Shown here piece after piece: positions 34,206 through 42,704 of a DNA stretch of 64,000 nucleotides. Positions within the stretch are counted from its first letter, which is position 1. Each line of letters starts with the position of its first letter. The translations under genes and the position numbers were made by a program. The notes beneath the pieces were generated by a model. It had not been told where the DNA came from. It did not search any database and worked only from the letters and a program-made list of their open reading frames with translations. Location of the stretch: NCBI RefSeq assembly GCF_000686025.1, contig NZ_JMLQ01000001.1:434001-498000 (forward strand). Reading direction: 5' to 3'. The stretch is from Rhodococcus sp. UNC23MFCrub1.1. GTDB lineage: Bacteria; Actinomycetota; Actinomycetes; Mycobacteriales; Mycobacteriaceae.

Positions 34206-35480
34206 ATGGCTGAGCAGGTGGCCGCACCCCGCATCGTCGCCGGTCGCTACCTCCTCGGACCTGTCCTGGGCCGCGGTGGCGTCTCGGACGTGTTCCGGGC
34301 GACCGATCGGACGCTGGGCCGGGCCGTGGCGGTGAAGTTGTTCCGCAGCGACGACCACACGCCGCACGACCGTCGACGCATCGACAGCGAGATGCGCACC
34401 CTCGCGTCGCTGACCCACCCCGGCCTGGTCACGCTCCACGACGCCGGCTCCGAGTCCGACGTCGTCGGCTACGACGGGCCCTACCTGGTGATGGAGTTCG
34501 TGGACGGCACCACGCTGTCCACGTTCCGCGCGGGCGGCACCCTGCCGCCCGAGGTGATCCGGCAGATAGGCCACCAGGTGGCGCAGGCACTGGCACACAT
34601 CCACGCGTCGGGCATCGTCCACCGCGACGTCAAGCCTGCCAACATCCTGATCACCCGCGACGACGACGCGGGACTGCGAGCGAAGCTCACCGACTTCGGT
34701 ATCGCGCGCATCGTCGACTCCGACCCGATGACCGAGCACGGCACCGCCGTCGGGACGGCGCACTACCTCAGCCCGGAGCAGGCGACCGGCGAGGCGACGG
34801 AGCCGGCCTCCGACGTCTACTCGCTGGGCCTTGTCCTGACCGAGTGCCTCACGGGACGAATGGTGTTCGAGGGCAGCGCGATCGCCGCCGCGATAGCCCG
34901 TCTGCATCGCGACCCGGTGATCCCCGTCGAACTCGGGCCTACGTGGGTGTCGCTGCTGACCGACATGACCTCCCGGACGCCGACGGCGCGCCCGACCGCC
35001 GCCGACGTGGCTCACCGGCTGCACACCCTCACCGAGGACACCGACACCGCGGTCCTCGCGACCCCGATGGCGACGCCGGCCGCCGTCGTGTCGGGCCGTC
35101 GATCCACCGTGCCGTGGGTACTCGCCGCGCTGGGAATCTGCGCGGCGCTCGTCACGGTGCTCGCGATCCGCGGAGCGGGGTCGGACGGTGAACCGACGAC
35201 GGAGCCGCCGCTGCCGAGCACGTCCGTGGTGGTCGAGACGACGTCGGAGCCGACGGCCACCCCTGTCCCGGTTCCCGAGACGGTCCCGGAGGTCGCGCCA
35301 CCAGTCGTCGAGACGACGACGGTCGCTCCCGCACCCGTCGTTCCGCAACCCGCAGCACCCGGCAACGGCAACTCCGGGAACGGCAACTCTGGCAACGGCA
35401 ATTCCGGGAACGGCAACTCGGGCAACGGCAATCCCGGGAACGGCAACGGTAACTCCGGGAACGGTAATGGCAATCGCTGA
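34206..35480 (+). CDS. membrane Ser/Thr protein kinase with Asn/Gly repeat tail
   Basis: 424 residues. Cytoplasmic Hanks-type kinase (about 14-272) with Gly loop LGRGGVSDVF, Lys44, HRDVKPANIL with Asp141, DFG at 163-165 and a Thr-rich activation loop GTAVGTAHYLSPEQ. A membrane helix at 303-321 is followed by an extracellular Thr/Pro linker and a C-terminal run of GNGNS repeats. No PASTA domain. It resembles mycobacterial PknA/PknB-class kinases in layout only. It lies head to head with the DICT-EAL gene; the longer start of that gene would overlap it. Confidence 0.85.
   Translation: MAEQVAAPRIVAGRYLLGPVLGRGGVSDVFRATDRTLGRAVAVKLFRSDDHTPHDRRRIDSEMRTLASLTHPGLVTLHDAGSESDVVGYDGPYLVMEFVDGTTLSTFRAGGTLPPEVIRQIGHQVAQALAHIHASGIVHRDVKPANILITRDDDAGLRAKLTDFGIARIVDSDPMTEHGTAVGTAHYLSPEQATGEATEPASDVYSLGLVLTECLTGRMVFEGSAIAAAIARLHRDPVIPVELGPTWVSLLTDMTSRTPTARPTAADVAHRLHTLTEDTDTAVLATPMATPAAVVSGRRSTVPWVLAALGICAALVTVLAIRGAGSDGEPTTEPPLPSTSVVVETTSEPTATPVPVPETVPEVAPPVVETTTVAPAPVVPQPAAPGNGNSGNGNSGNGNSGNGNSGNGNPGNGNGNSGNGNGNR
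35358..35477 (+). repeat. tandem repeat coding for (GNGNS)n tail
   Basis: About seven units of GGCAACGGCAACTCC-type 15-mers encode the extracellular tail of the kinase. Synonymous differences between units show that the repeat is not newly made. Confidence 0.85.
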
Positions 35481-35492
35481 CTGATCACCCTC

Positions 35493-35517
35493 GTTTGTGG
35501 CGTGACAGCTCGGGTAG
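35493..35517 (+). promoter_or_regulatory. SigF/SigB-type promoter, probably leaderless
   Basis: GTTTGT at 35493-35498 and GGGTAG at 35512-35517, with 13 bases between the hexamers (N15 in the GTTT/GGGTA notation). The ATG of the next gene starts only 9 bases after the -10, so the transcript would be leaderless or nearly so. Confidence 0.6.
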
Positions 35518-35526
35518 GCCGCACCC

Positions 35527-35865
35527 ATGACTGCAGACGACGCGACCACACCACTACCCGACTACGACCAGCTCACGGTGGGGACCATTCAGCACCGTTG
35601 CCGATCGCTCGATCAGGATCAGATGGAGCGGCTGATCGCTCACGAGCGCGATGCGGCGAACCGCCCTCAGGTGCTTCAGATTCTCACTGCTCGTCTCGGC
35701 GAACTGCGCGCCGGAGCCGAACCCTCCGGAGGGGACCCGTCCGCCGCTCCCGAGGTGTCGGACACCCCGCGGCAGTCGAACGTCGGTCCGGAGCACTCCC
35801 CCACCGACCACACGCCGCTCCGGCACGGCGTCGCGTACCAGACCCCGGCACGCGGCAAGCCCTGA
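35527..35865 (+). CDS. small actinobacterial protein, stress-promoter driven
   Basis: 112 residues. The N-terminal part (PLPDYDQLTVGTIQHRCRSL, DQDQMERLIAHERDAANRPQ) matches a helical domain often seen in actinobacterial hypothetical proteins (DUF8129-like, my recollection). The C-terminal half is disordered and rich in Pro and Ser. Function unknown. The SigF-type promoter directly upstream suggests a role in general stress or stationary phase. Confidence 0.65.
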   Translation: MTADDATTPLPDYDQLTVGTIQHRCRSLDQDQMERLIAHERDAANRPQVLQILTARLGELRAGAEPSGGDPSAAPEVSDTPRQSNVGPEHSPTDHTPLRHGVAYQTPARGKP

Positions 35866-35887
35866 CGACGCTGGGTCCGCGCGGCGT

Positions 35888-36304
35888 TCACCGGTCGGTG
35901 TGCGCCCAGCGTCGTGCGCCGGCGAAGGTGCTCGCGAGGACGAGCACGACGACGATCGTCAGGGCGGACCACATGGTCACGGACGCGTCGAAGGAGAACA
36001 GCAGGCCTGCTCCCAGTGCGGCCGCCGTCGCGACCACCGCGCCGAGGGGAAGCGCCACTGCCACCGCCGTCGTCGTGCGCCGGACCAGAGGATCGGAGGT
36101 CAGCCTCAGCGTCAGGAACACGGCGAGCAGCGCGAGAACGTATGCCGCCGCGACGCTCCCCACGTAGAGGATGAGCAACCCGTCCACGGGGAACGCCACG
36201 GACGCGTCGGGCGGCAGACCGACGAAGGCGGACACGATCCACAGCAGCCCGGGCAGCAGACCGAGCAGGACACCGGTGAGTCCCGCGGCGACGACTCGTC
36301 CCAC
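35888..36304 (-). CDS. four-helix membrane protein of unknown function
   Basis: 138 residues with four hydrophobic helices (about 5-28, 44-66, 78-102, 110-128) and short polar loops. I recognise no family. It is convergent with the small stress protein and is 24 bases downstream of the GH43-like gene on the same strand, so it may be in one unit with it. Confidence 0.6.
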   Translation of the reverse strand: MGRVVAAGLTGVLLGLLPGLLWIVSAFVGLPPDASVAFPVDGLLILYVGSVAAAYVLALLAVFLTLRLTSDPLVRRTTTAVAVALPLGAVVATAAALGAGLLFSFDASVTMWSALTIVVVLVLASTFAGARRWAHTDR

Positions 36305-36328
36305 GTCGTCAGCGACGTCCGGTGCGGA

Positions 36329-37297
36329 TCACGCGGGTTCTCGCATCACACCGAAGTGCCGCGCGGTTCCGGACACCCCGGGCAGCTCCTGCACCGGGGA
36401 CCATGTGGCGAGACCGTCCGTGCTGTCGGAGTACAGGTACTTCCCGTCGATGTAGGCATCGAGGTAGATGCGCCACACGTCGTTCGGCAGCTGGACCAGA
36501 GCCGGACCCTCGACCATGGAACCCCACGCGCCGGGGGCGACGAAGCGGTAGGGCCCGAGCACGGTCGGCGCGACGGCATGCTCGACGAACTTCTTCGTCT
36601 CGTTCTTGGTGAACGCGTGGTACGTGGATCCGACCTTCACGATCGTCGTGTCGATGTGGTCGGCTCCGATCCCGTCGAGTGGCACCGGAATGCTCCACGA
36701 ACTCAGAGAGTCGTCGAGTGCCGTCATCAGGTACGGCACGAAGCCGCCACCGGTCGACAACGACAGGACGACGTGCACCCTGTCGCCGTCGACGAACCAT
36801 TCCGGAGCCCAGGCCTTGGTGACGAACGGCGACAGCGACGGGCCGTCGGCGAAGCCTGCCGACTCGGAGAAGAACGGGATGCGTGGGCCCTTGCCGTCTC
36901 CGGTGCCGGGCATGAACGCGCAACAGAACGGCACCGGCTGGGTACCTGTGAACGTCCAGTTCACCCGGTCCGGGCTGCGAGCGAAGCCGATGTTCGCACC
37001 GTCGGCCGTCGTGTAGGTGAGGCGGTACGACCCGTCGGTGTGGCGAAAGATGCTGGGGTCCCGCATCAGTCCCGACGGCGGTCGGAACGCGGACGTACGC
37101 TCCGGCGTGAACGTGGTCCCGTCCGACGACCGATACACGTCGAGGTCACGGTCGCTGGCATTGCTGAACGCGACCATCGTGTAGGTCCATTCCGCTGGAG
37201 CGGCAGCACTGCTCGCCGGGGCGGCGACGAGCAGGCTCGCCACGGCGAGAAGCACCATCGGTAGGCCGGACAGTCGCCTGCGTCGGAGGGTCGTCAC
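36329..37297 (-). CDS. secreted GH43-like five-bladed propeller protein
   Basis: 322 residues. A signal peptide (about 1-34: RRRRLSGLPMVLLAVASLLV then AAPASSAAA) is followed by repeats of the propeller type: DRDLDVYRSSDGTTFTPERT, LMRDPSIFRHTDGSYRLTYT, KAWAPEWFVDGDRVHVVLSL, YLYSDSTDGLATWSPVQEL. The RDPSIF and WAPEWF strings resemble the catalytic Asp blades of GH43/GH62 arabinosidases and xylosidases. The enzyme activity is not certain; carbohydrate binding alone is possible. Confidence 0.7.
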   Translation of the reverse strand: MTTLRRRRLSGLPMVLLAVASLLVAAPASSAAAPAEWTYTMVAFSNASDRDLDVYRSSDGTTFTPERTSAFRPPSGLMRDPSIFRHTDGSYRLTYTTADGANIGFARSPDRVNWTFTGTQPVPFCCAFMPGTGDGKGPRIPFFSESAGFADGPSLSPFVTKAWAPEWFVDGDRVHVVLSLSTGGGFVPYLMTALDDSLSSWSIPVPLDGIGADHIDTTIVKVGSTYHAFTKNETKKFVEHAVAPTVLGPYRFVAPGAWGSMVEGPALVQLPNDVWRIYLDAYIDGKYLYSDSTDGLATWSPVQELPGVSGTARHFGVMREPA

Positions 37298-37434
37298 CGA
37301 TGCAGTCTCCCAGTCCCATCTGTCTCATCTGCACCATGATTCACATCGGTGCGGGATCGTTACGCAGGTCGTTCACAGGAAACGTCCAGCGTCCTCGCAC
37401 CGCGGGTGCAGGAAGCATTCGTAACGTCCGACCC

Positions 37435-38664
37435 ATGATGTTCTACAGAACTCCCACACCCGCCGGTTTCCCGCGAGGCGGCCGCACGGCCCTCGCCTCT
37501 GTTCTCGTGGCCGGCAGTCTGCTGCTCGGCGGCTGCAGCGCCGCCACCGAGAACGCGGCGACACCGGCCTCCGCCACCACGAGCCAGGAGGCCGCCGTGT
37601 CCACCGCCTCCGTCACCGACGGCGCGACCACCACCGCGGCCACGATCAGCGACAGCGCCACGGCCGCCGAGGCTTTCCTGGCGACGCTCACCGACGCGCA
37701 GCGCGAGCAGGTCACCTATGCCTACGACGACGAGACCAAGACGACGTCCTGGTCCAACTTCCCCGTCACCTTCATCGACCGCGCCGGCCTGAACCTCGCC
37801 GACCTCACCGACGAGCAGCGCGCCGCCGCCATGACCGTGCTCGAGTCGCTGCTCGGCGACGACGCCTACTCGACCGTCACCGGCATCATGGGCGGCGACG
37901 AGTACCTGCACGAGAACAGCACCTCCACCGAGGACTCACTCGGCCAGTACTACATCGCCTTCTTCGGCGACCCGTCCGACACCAGCGCCTGGGAGATCCA
38001 GTTCGGCGGACACCACCTCGGCATCAACGCCACCCTCGACGGCGCCGCCGACGCCGTCACCTTCGCCCCCACCCACCTCGGCGTCCAACCCGCCGAGTAC
38101 ACCACTGCCGACGGCACCGACGTGCAGCCGTTCGACGGCATCTACACCGACGCCTTCGCCTTCTACGACAGCCTCACCGACGAGCAGAAGACCACCCTCT
38201 ACCAGGGATCGGACGTCGCGGCCATGGTGTGCGCGCCCGGCAGCACCTGCGACTTCCCCACCGGCAGCGGACTTTCCGGCGCCGACCTCACCGACGAGCA
38301 GAAGCAACTGCTCCTGCAGGTCATCGCGAACTGGGCCGGCATGGCCGACGAGGAGACCACCGCCGACGCGCTCGCGACCATCGAGGCGACGCTCGACACG
38401 ACCTACGTGAACTGGTCCGGCGCGACCACCTACGACATGAGCCAGGGCGACGGAATCCACTTCCAGATCAGCGGACCGGACGTCTACGTCGAGTTCGCAG
38501 CACAGCAGGGCTCGGCCGGGGCGGACGTCGCGGGCGTCACCACCTCGGGGTGGGGCCACGTCCACACCATCTACCGCGACCCGAGCAACGACTACGCGAA
38601 CAGTGTCACGCAACAGGAATCGACCGGAATGGGCGGCGGCACGATGCCGGGTGGGGGCTTCTGA
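37435..38664 (+). CDS. DUF3500 lipoprotein
   Basis: 409 residues. A lipoprotein signal (about 1-33, LLLGGCS) is followed by a Thr/Ala-rich linker and a DUF3500 domain (about 75-385) with AWEIQFGGHHLGINATLDG and GDGIHFQISGPDVYVEF and WGHVHTIYRDP. Four LTDxQ motifs recur (LTDAQREQ, LTDEQRAA, LTDEQKTT, LTDEQKQL). The tail GMGGGTMPGGGF is Gly-rich. DUF3500 has no assigned reaction; the conserved His residues suggest metal binding. ATG 37435 or 37438. Confidence 0.72.
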   Translation: MMFYRTPTPAGFPRGGRTALASVLVAGSLLLGGCSAATENAATPASATTSQEAAVSTASVTDGATTTAATISDSATAAEAFLATLTDAQREQVTYAYDDETKTTSWSNFPVTFIDRAGLNLADLTDEQRAAAMTVLESLLGDDAYSTVTGIMGGDEYLHENSTSTEDSLGQYYIAFFGDPSDTSAWEIQFGGHHLGINATLDGAADAVTFAPTHLGVQPAEYTTADGTDVQPFDGIYTDAFAFYDSLTDEQKTTLYQGSDVAAMVCAPGSTCDFPTGSGLSGADLTDEQKQLLLQVIANWAGMADEETTADALATIEATLDTTYVNWSGATTYDMSQGDGIHFQISGPDVYVEFAAQQGSAGADVAGVTTSGWGHVHTIYRDPSNDYANSVTQQESTGMGGGTMPGGGF

Positions 38665-38712
38665 CGATTCCTCGGTTGCGCCGGGCGGTTCGCGGCGGGT
38701 AGTCAGGTGCAG

Positions 38713-39639
38713 ATGAAGACCTACGAGCTACCCGGCACCGATCTCCGCGCGTCCAGCGTCGTGCTCGGCCTCATGCGCATCGAGACGCTGAGCGACGAGG
38801 AGATCCGAACACTCGTCGGCACCGCGCGTGATGTGGGAGTGTCGGTCTTCGACCACGCGGACATCTACGGCAGCGATCGTCACGCCTGCGAGCGCAGGTT
38901 CGGCGACGCCGTGTCGTTCGCGTCGGATCGAGACGACGTCATCGTCCAGAGCAAGGTGGGCATCCGAGAAGGGTTCTACGACTTCTCGTCCGAGCACATC
39001 CTGACCACCGTCGACGAGTCTCTCGCCGCCTTGCGTACCGATCACCTCGACGTCCTGTTGCTGCACCGGCCGGACACCCTCGTGGAGCCGGCCGAAGTCG
39101 CGGCGGCCTTCGACACGCTGCACACGGCGGGCAAGGTGCGGCATTTCGGAGTCTCGAACCACACTCCCGGACAGATCGAGGTGCTGAAGACCGAGGTGCG
39201 ACAGCCTCTGATCGTGAACCAGGTCCAGCTGAGCATCACGCATGCACCGCTCGTGGCGGCCGGTCTCGCGGCGAACATCGCCGGGCTCGAGCAGTCGGTC
39301 GACCGCCACAACGGTCTGCTCGATCACGCGCGACTGAACGGCGTCACTCTGCAGGCGTGGTCACCGTTCCAGAAGGGGACGTCGGGCGGCGTGTTCCTCG
39401 GTGATCGCGAGAACTACCCCGAACTGGACGACGCGCTCCGCGAGCTCGCCTCCCAGTTCGAAACCACGCCCACCGCGATCGCCACCGCGTGGATCACCCG
39501 GCACCCGGCGAACATTCAAGTGGTGCTCGGAACCACCGACCCCGGCCGCGTGCGGGAAGCTGCCGCCGGCTCGGACGTGGTTCTGAGCCGGGAGCAGTGG
39601 TACCGCCTCTTCCGCGCTGCAGGGCACACGTTGCCGTGA
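38713..39639 (+). CDS. aldo/keto reductase
   Basis: 308 residues from ATG 38713 (GTG 38707 is in frame). AKR barrel with the tetrad Asp-Tyr in DHADIYGSDRHAC, Lys in VQSKVGIREG and His in LLLHRPDTL; VRHFGVSNHTPGQIE and SPFQKGTSG follow. It is closest in layout to the YdhF group. It reduces carbonyls with NADPH. A GGGTAG lies upstream (38697), but with an 18-base gap to GGTTG, so I do not call a stress promoter. Confidence 0.85.
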   Translation: MKTYELPGTDLRASSVVLGLMRIETLSDEEIRTLVGTARDVGVSVFDHADIYGSDRHACERRFGDAVSFASDRDDVIVQSKVGIREGFYDFSSEHILTTVDESLAALRTDHLDVLLLHRPDTLVEPAEVAAAFDTLHTAGKVRHFGVSNHTPGQIEVLKTEVRQPLIVNQVQLSITHAPLVAAGLAANIAGLEQSVDRHNGLLDHARLNGVTLQAWSPFQKGTSGGVFLGDRENYPELDDALRELASQFETTPTAIATAWITRHPANIQVVLGTTDPGRVREAAAGSDVVLSREQWYRLFRAAGHTLP

Positions 39640-39739
39640 CCCCGGTGAACCATGCACTCCCGAACACCGGGATTCCCGCGCCCGCAGGAGAGAATCGTCG
39701 TCGAACACCCCTCAGCAGCACATCGACGAGGAGCAGCGC

Positions 39740-40408
39740 ATGCGCCCGCACGTCCACCTCAGCGGTCAGCTGATCTGTCGGGACGATGCCGAGTCGGCCG
39801 TCGTGTCGGAGTGTCTGCCCCGCCATGTCGAGCTGACGCGGGCCGAGCCCGGTTGCGTGTCCTTCGACGTCCAGCAGAGCGACGACCCCCTCGTGTGGCA
39901 GGTGGACGAGTACTTCACCGACGACGCCGCCTTCGCACGACATCAGGAGCGAGTCTCGTCGAGTGAGTGGGGCGGACGGACGGCGGGCATCGAACGGCGG
40001 TACGTCGTGGAGCGCGAGCGCGACGTCGCCCCGACGACGAGGGGGCCGTTACGCACCGCAGGCATCTCTCTGGATTGCGCCGATCCGGAGGAACTCGTTC
40101 GGTTCTATCTGGCCCTCCTCGGTGGTCGTCGACTCTGGGGTGACGACCAGGAGTCCGGGATGCGCACCGATGAGGGGCTCGTCCTGGTGGCGCAGAAGGT
40201 CGAGGAGTACACACCTCCCGAGTGGCCCGGAACCGCCGTGGTGCATCTGGACATCGACGCGGGCAACGACCTGGCCGGTGCAGTCCGGTACGCAGAAACC
40301 TGTGGCGCGCGACAGTCCGAGTCACAGGTCGATTCTCGGTGGGCTGTTCTCCTCGATCCGGCCGGACATCCGTTCTGCATCACGACGATGGTGTGGTCCG
40401 ACCGATGA
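39740..40408 (+). CDS. ABM-VOC fusion protein
   Basis: 222 residues. Residues about 4-90 form an antibiotic-biosynthesis-monooxygenase (ABM)-type ferredoxin fold (HVELTRAEPGCVSFDVQQSD, QVDEYFTDDAAFARHQERV). Residues about 105-220 form a VOC/glyoxalase-like domain (GISLDCADPEELVRFYLALL, VHLDIDAGNDLAGAVRYAET, LLDPAGHPFCIT). Both are known as stand-alone small enzymes; the fusion in one chain is less usual. No substrate can be read. Confidence 0.7.
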   Translation: MRPHVHLSGQLICRDDAESAVVSECLPRHVELTRAEPGCVSFDVQQSDDPLVWQVDEYFTDDAAFARHQERVSSSEWGGRTAGIERRYVVERERDVAPTTRGPLRTAGISLDCADPEELVRFYLALLGGRRLWGDDQESGMRTDEGLVLVAQKVEEYTPPEWPGTAVVHLDIDAGNDLAGAVRYAETCGARQSESQVDSRWAVLLDPAGHPFCITTMVWSDR

Positions 40409-40546
40409 CGAGTCCGGCGCGGTGGCCCAGCGCTCGATCGGGCGGTGGAATCCGGTGCAGCAGTCCGCGCTGTACGCGGTTCAGTGCACCGGATTCGCTC
40501 TGCGCGGCCGGCGTGCCGTTGTTCGTCGTCGATTGGCAGTGGCTGC

Positions 40547-41227
40547 TCACTCGTCGGTCGAGTCGAACAGTGCACGCACCACACCGTCGAGCGTCTGCGA
40601 CGAGACGTCGGCCTCGCCGAAGGCGGCACTGGGCACCTTCTCCTCGCGGCGGCACCATCCGGTGCGCATTCCCGCGCGTCCTGCGCCCTGGAGATCCCAG
40701 GAGTGCACCGCCACCATCGCGCACCGGTCCGCGGTGACTCCGGCGCTCGACACCGCCAGCTCGTACGGCGCCGCTGCCGGCTTCCACGCGCGGACGTCGT
40801 CGATGCTGAGCACTCGTTCGACCCGATCGGACACACCCGCCCGGTCGAGGAACCCTGCTGTCGAGTCCGCGCTTCCATTGGACAGGGTGAACACTCGCGC
40901 ACCACTGGCGACAGCGGCGTCGAGTGCCGCGACGACGTCCGGGTGCGGTGTCGTCTCGGCGAACCCTCCGACGACGTGCTCGATGTCGGCGTCGGAGACG
41001 AACCCACGGGTGTACGTCCGCAGAGCGGACGATGCCACGATGGCGAAAGGCTCGTACGCACCGGACAGGGTCAGCGCCATGCCGTCACGCAACAGGTGCG
41101 CGAACCATCCGTCGAACGAGGACGACGGCGGCGCCACCGAGATGAACCTGTCGCGGACGATGTCGAGATCGGCGAGTGTGCCGACCACATCGAACACGAT
41201 GACATCAGGAGCAACGGGTTCTGCCAT
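40547..41227 (-). CDS. HAD hydrolase, haloacid dehalogenase type II-like
   Basis: 226 residues from ATG 41227. HAD motif I is VFDVVGTLADLD (nucleophilic Asp), motif II FTLSNGSADST, motif III Lys in VRAWKPAAAPYELA, and motif IV VAVHSWDLQGAGRAGMRTGW, matching L-2-haloacid dehalogenases. In soil actinobacteria these act on haloacids or unknown phosphates. A SigF-like GGTTG-N15-GGGTA lies directly upstream (41262 to 41238). Confidence 0.82.
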   Translation of the reverse strand: MAEPVAPDVIVFDVVGTLADLDIVRDRFISVAPPSSSFDGWFAHLLRDGMALTLSGAYEPFAIVASSALRTYTRGFVSDADIEHVVGGFAETTPHPDVVAALDAAVASGARVFTLSNGSADSTAGFLDRAGVSDRVERVLSIDDVRAWKPAAAPYELAVSSAGVTADRCAMVAVHSWDLQGAGRAGMRTGWCRREEKVPSAAFGEADVSSQTLDGVVRALFDSTDE

Positions 41228-41237
41228 GCCACCGGCG

Positions 41238-41262
41238 TACCCGACGCGGGGAGACGCCAACC
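41238..41262 (-). promoter_or_regulatory. SigF/SigB-like promoter candidate
   Basis: On the minus strand: GGTTG, 15 bases, GGGTA, ending 10 bases upstream of the HAD ATG at 41227. A leaderless or nearly leaderless transcript is implied. The -35 has one mismatch from GGTTT. Confidence 0.42.
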
Positions 41263-41287
41263 CCGAGCCCATCCGTGTCGCCGACTG

Positions 41288-42118
41288 TCACCCGCCCGCC
41301 GCCACCCGGGTGTGCGCGGTCATGAGGACGGTTCCCACAGTGGACTCGAGTCCCTCTCCCAGTGGTTCAGCACTGAGATCGGCGAGGATCTGTCTGCACA
41401 ACAGCCGAACTGAAGTATTCGTCTCCTGCGACCGCCACCTGATCAGTGCGAAAGCCTGATCGTCCGTGATGTCGAGGACAACCATGACGATGCCCTTGCA
41501 CTGATCGATGACCGCGCGTGACTCGAGCGCCGCTCGAAGACCGTCCACCTGACGTTGGGCGTCGTCGACTCGCCGGGCGATCGCGAGCAACGACTCCACC
41601 ACGGTGACACAGATCGTCGACGTGTCCGCGTCCGCGTACTCGAACCCGTGATCGCTCCGGCTGTAGAGGTTGAGAGCCCCGTAGCGCTCATCGCCCACCG
41701 ACACCGGTGTGGACAGGAAGCTCCGCATTCCCGTGTCCGCGTTCCGTATCCAGAACTCGGGATACCTCTGCGCGGCAACCCCGCTCGTCACACGGACCGG
41801 CGTCCGGGTCGCCGCGGCCTCCAGGCACGGGCCCTCGTCGGCGTCGTACTGAGCACGGTCGACAGCTCGGACGCACCCGTCGGTGACCACGATCGTCACC
41901 GGTCTTCCCCGTCGAATGACTGTCACGCCTGCCGCGTCGGCTCCGGGTACGGCGTCGACGAGGTTGTCGCACATCTGCTCCAACGTCGCGTCCACGTCTC
42001 CGATGGATTCGAGGAACGAGGTCATCTTCCCGACCACCTCGGCGACGGAGGTCAGAGCCGCATCCGAGGGGCTCCGAGCCATGTGCCGTGCGTCGTCCTC
42101 ACAGTGCTTCTCGAGCAT
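41288..42118 (-). CDS. GAF-ANTAR regulator, last gene of a stress operon
   Basis: 276 residues. GAF domain at about 45-185 (GADAAGVTVIRRGRPVTIVV, AQYDADEGPCLEAAATRTPV, SFLSTPVSVGDERYGALNLY) and ANTAR at about 198-250 (ESRAVIDQCKGIVMVVLDIT, DQAFALIRWRSQETNTSVRL). It is predicted to act on RNA. It is preceded by two small genes with close or overlapping ends and a SigF-type promoter at 42705. Confidence 0.85.
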   Translation of the reverse strand: MLEKHCEDDARHMARSPSDAALTSVAEVVGKMTSFLESIGDVDATLEQMCDNLVDAVPGADAAGVTVIRRGRPVTIVVTDGCVRAVDRAQYDADEGPCLEAAATRTPVRVTSGVAAQRYPEFWIRNADTGMRSFLSTPVSVGDERYGALNLYSRSDHGFEYADADTSTICVTVVESLLAIARRVDDAQRQVDGLRAALESRAVIDQCKGIVMVVLDITDDQAFALIRWRSQETNTSVRLLCRQILADLSAEPLGEGLESTVGTVLMTAHTRVAAGG

Positions 42119-42135
42119 GAGATCACCGAGTCCTT

Positions 42136-42387
42136 TCAGGGCTCGTCGGTTGCCGCGTCTCCGGTGTCCGATCGGGCCACGCCCACGGTGAAGGCATTCG
42201 CCAACTCGTCGAGCACTCGCTCCGCTCGCGCGGCGCGCCAGGTGTCACCGCACTCGACCAACCTGTCGCGGTGCGATGCGAAGTGGGCGCTGAGCAACGG
42301 GATGAGGTCGACCGGGATGTACATCGATCCCCGTGACGGCCGGGCCTCGAACACCTGGTCCACCTCGACGCCGATGTCCCCGGTCAT
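42136..42387 (-). CDS. conserved-context small protein, unknown
   Basis: 83 residues. Acidic, mostly helical (DLIPLLSAHFASHRDRLVEC, TWRAARAERVLDELANAFTV) with a disordered tail. No family recognised. Its ATG overlaps the stop of the preceding gene (ATGA), and the GAF-ANTAR gene follows after 17 bases, so the three are co-translated. Confidence 0.6.
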   Translation of the reverse strand: MTGDIGVEVDQVFEARPSRGSMYIPVDLIPLLSAHFASHRDRLVECGDTWRAARAERVLDELANAFTVGVARSDTGDAATDEP

Positions 42388-42581
42388 GACGCATCGCTCA
42401 GCGTCGCGGGCAGCCCGCCGCCCGTTCGACGACGCTCGGCGAGCAGTCGCTCGAGTGCCATCAATCTGAACACCTCTTCTGCGGGGGCGTTCTCTCGTAC
42501 GGCAGCGCGTCGTCTCTGCATAATCGGCACCACGTCGTCGACGTCGGCCGTCCGGTCCATGTCGTCTGCTCTCGACACCAT
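42384..42581 (-). CDS. small helical protein, first gene of the operon
   Basis: 65 residues from ATG 42581, chosen because AAGGGAG lies at the right distance; GTG 42602 would add seven residues. Highly charged, one long helix (VPIMQRRRAAVRENAPAEEV, FRLMALERLLAERRRTGGG). No family recognised. The SigF-type promoter lies about 125 bases upstream. Confidence 0.58.
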   Translation of the reverse strand: MVSRADDMDRTADVDDVVPIMQRRRAAVRENAPAEEVFRLMALERLLAERRRTGGGLPATLSDAS

Positions 42582-42704
42582 GGCGTTCTCCCTTTCCGAC
42601 ACCGGACGAGTCGTGGAACAGTCGGGCCGATGCCTGGTCTCCGGCCGTCGCCCGGCCGGGAACGAGCGCGCGGCTCAGAGCGTCGACCGCGCTGGGTCAG
42701 GTCG

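Noticed and set aside
38697-38702. GGGTAG upstream of the aldo/keto reductase as a SigF promoter
   Set aside because: The nearest GGTTG is 18 bases away rather than 15, so the match is weak.
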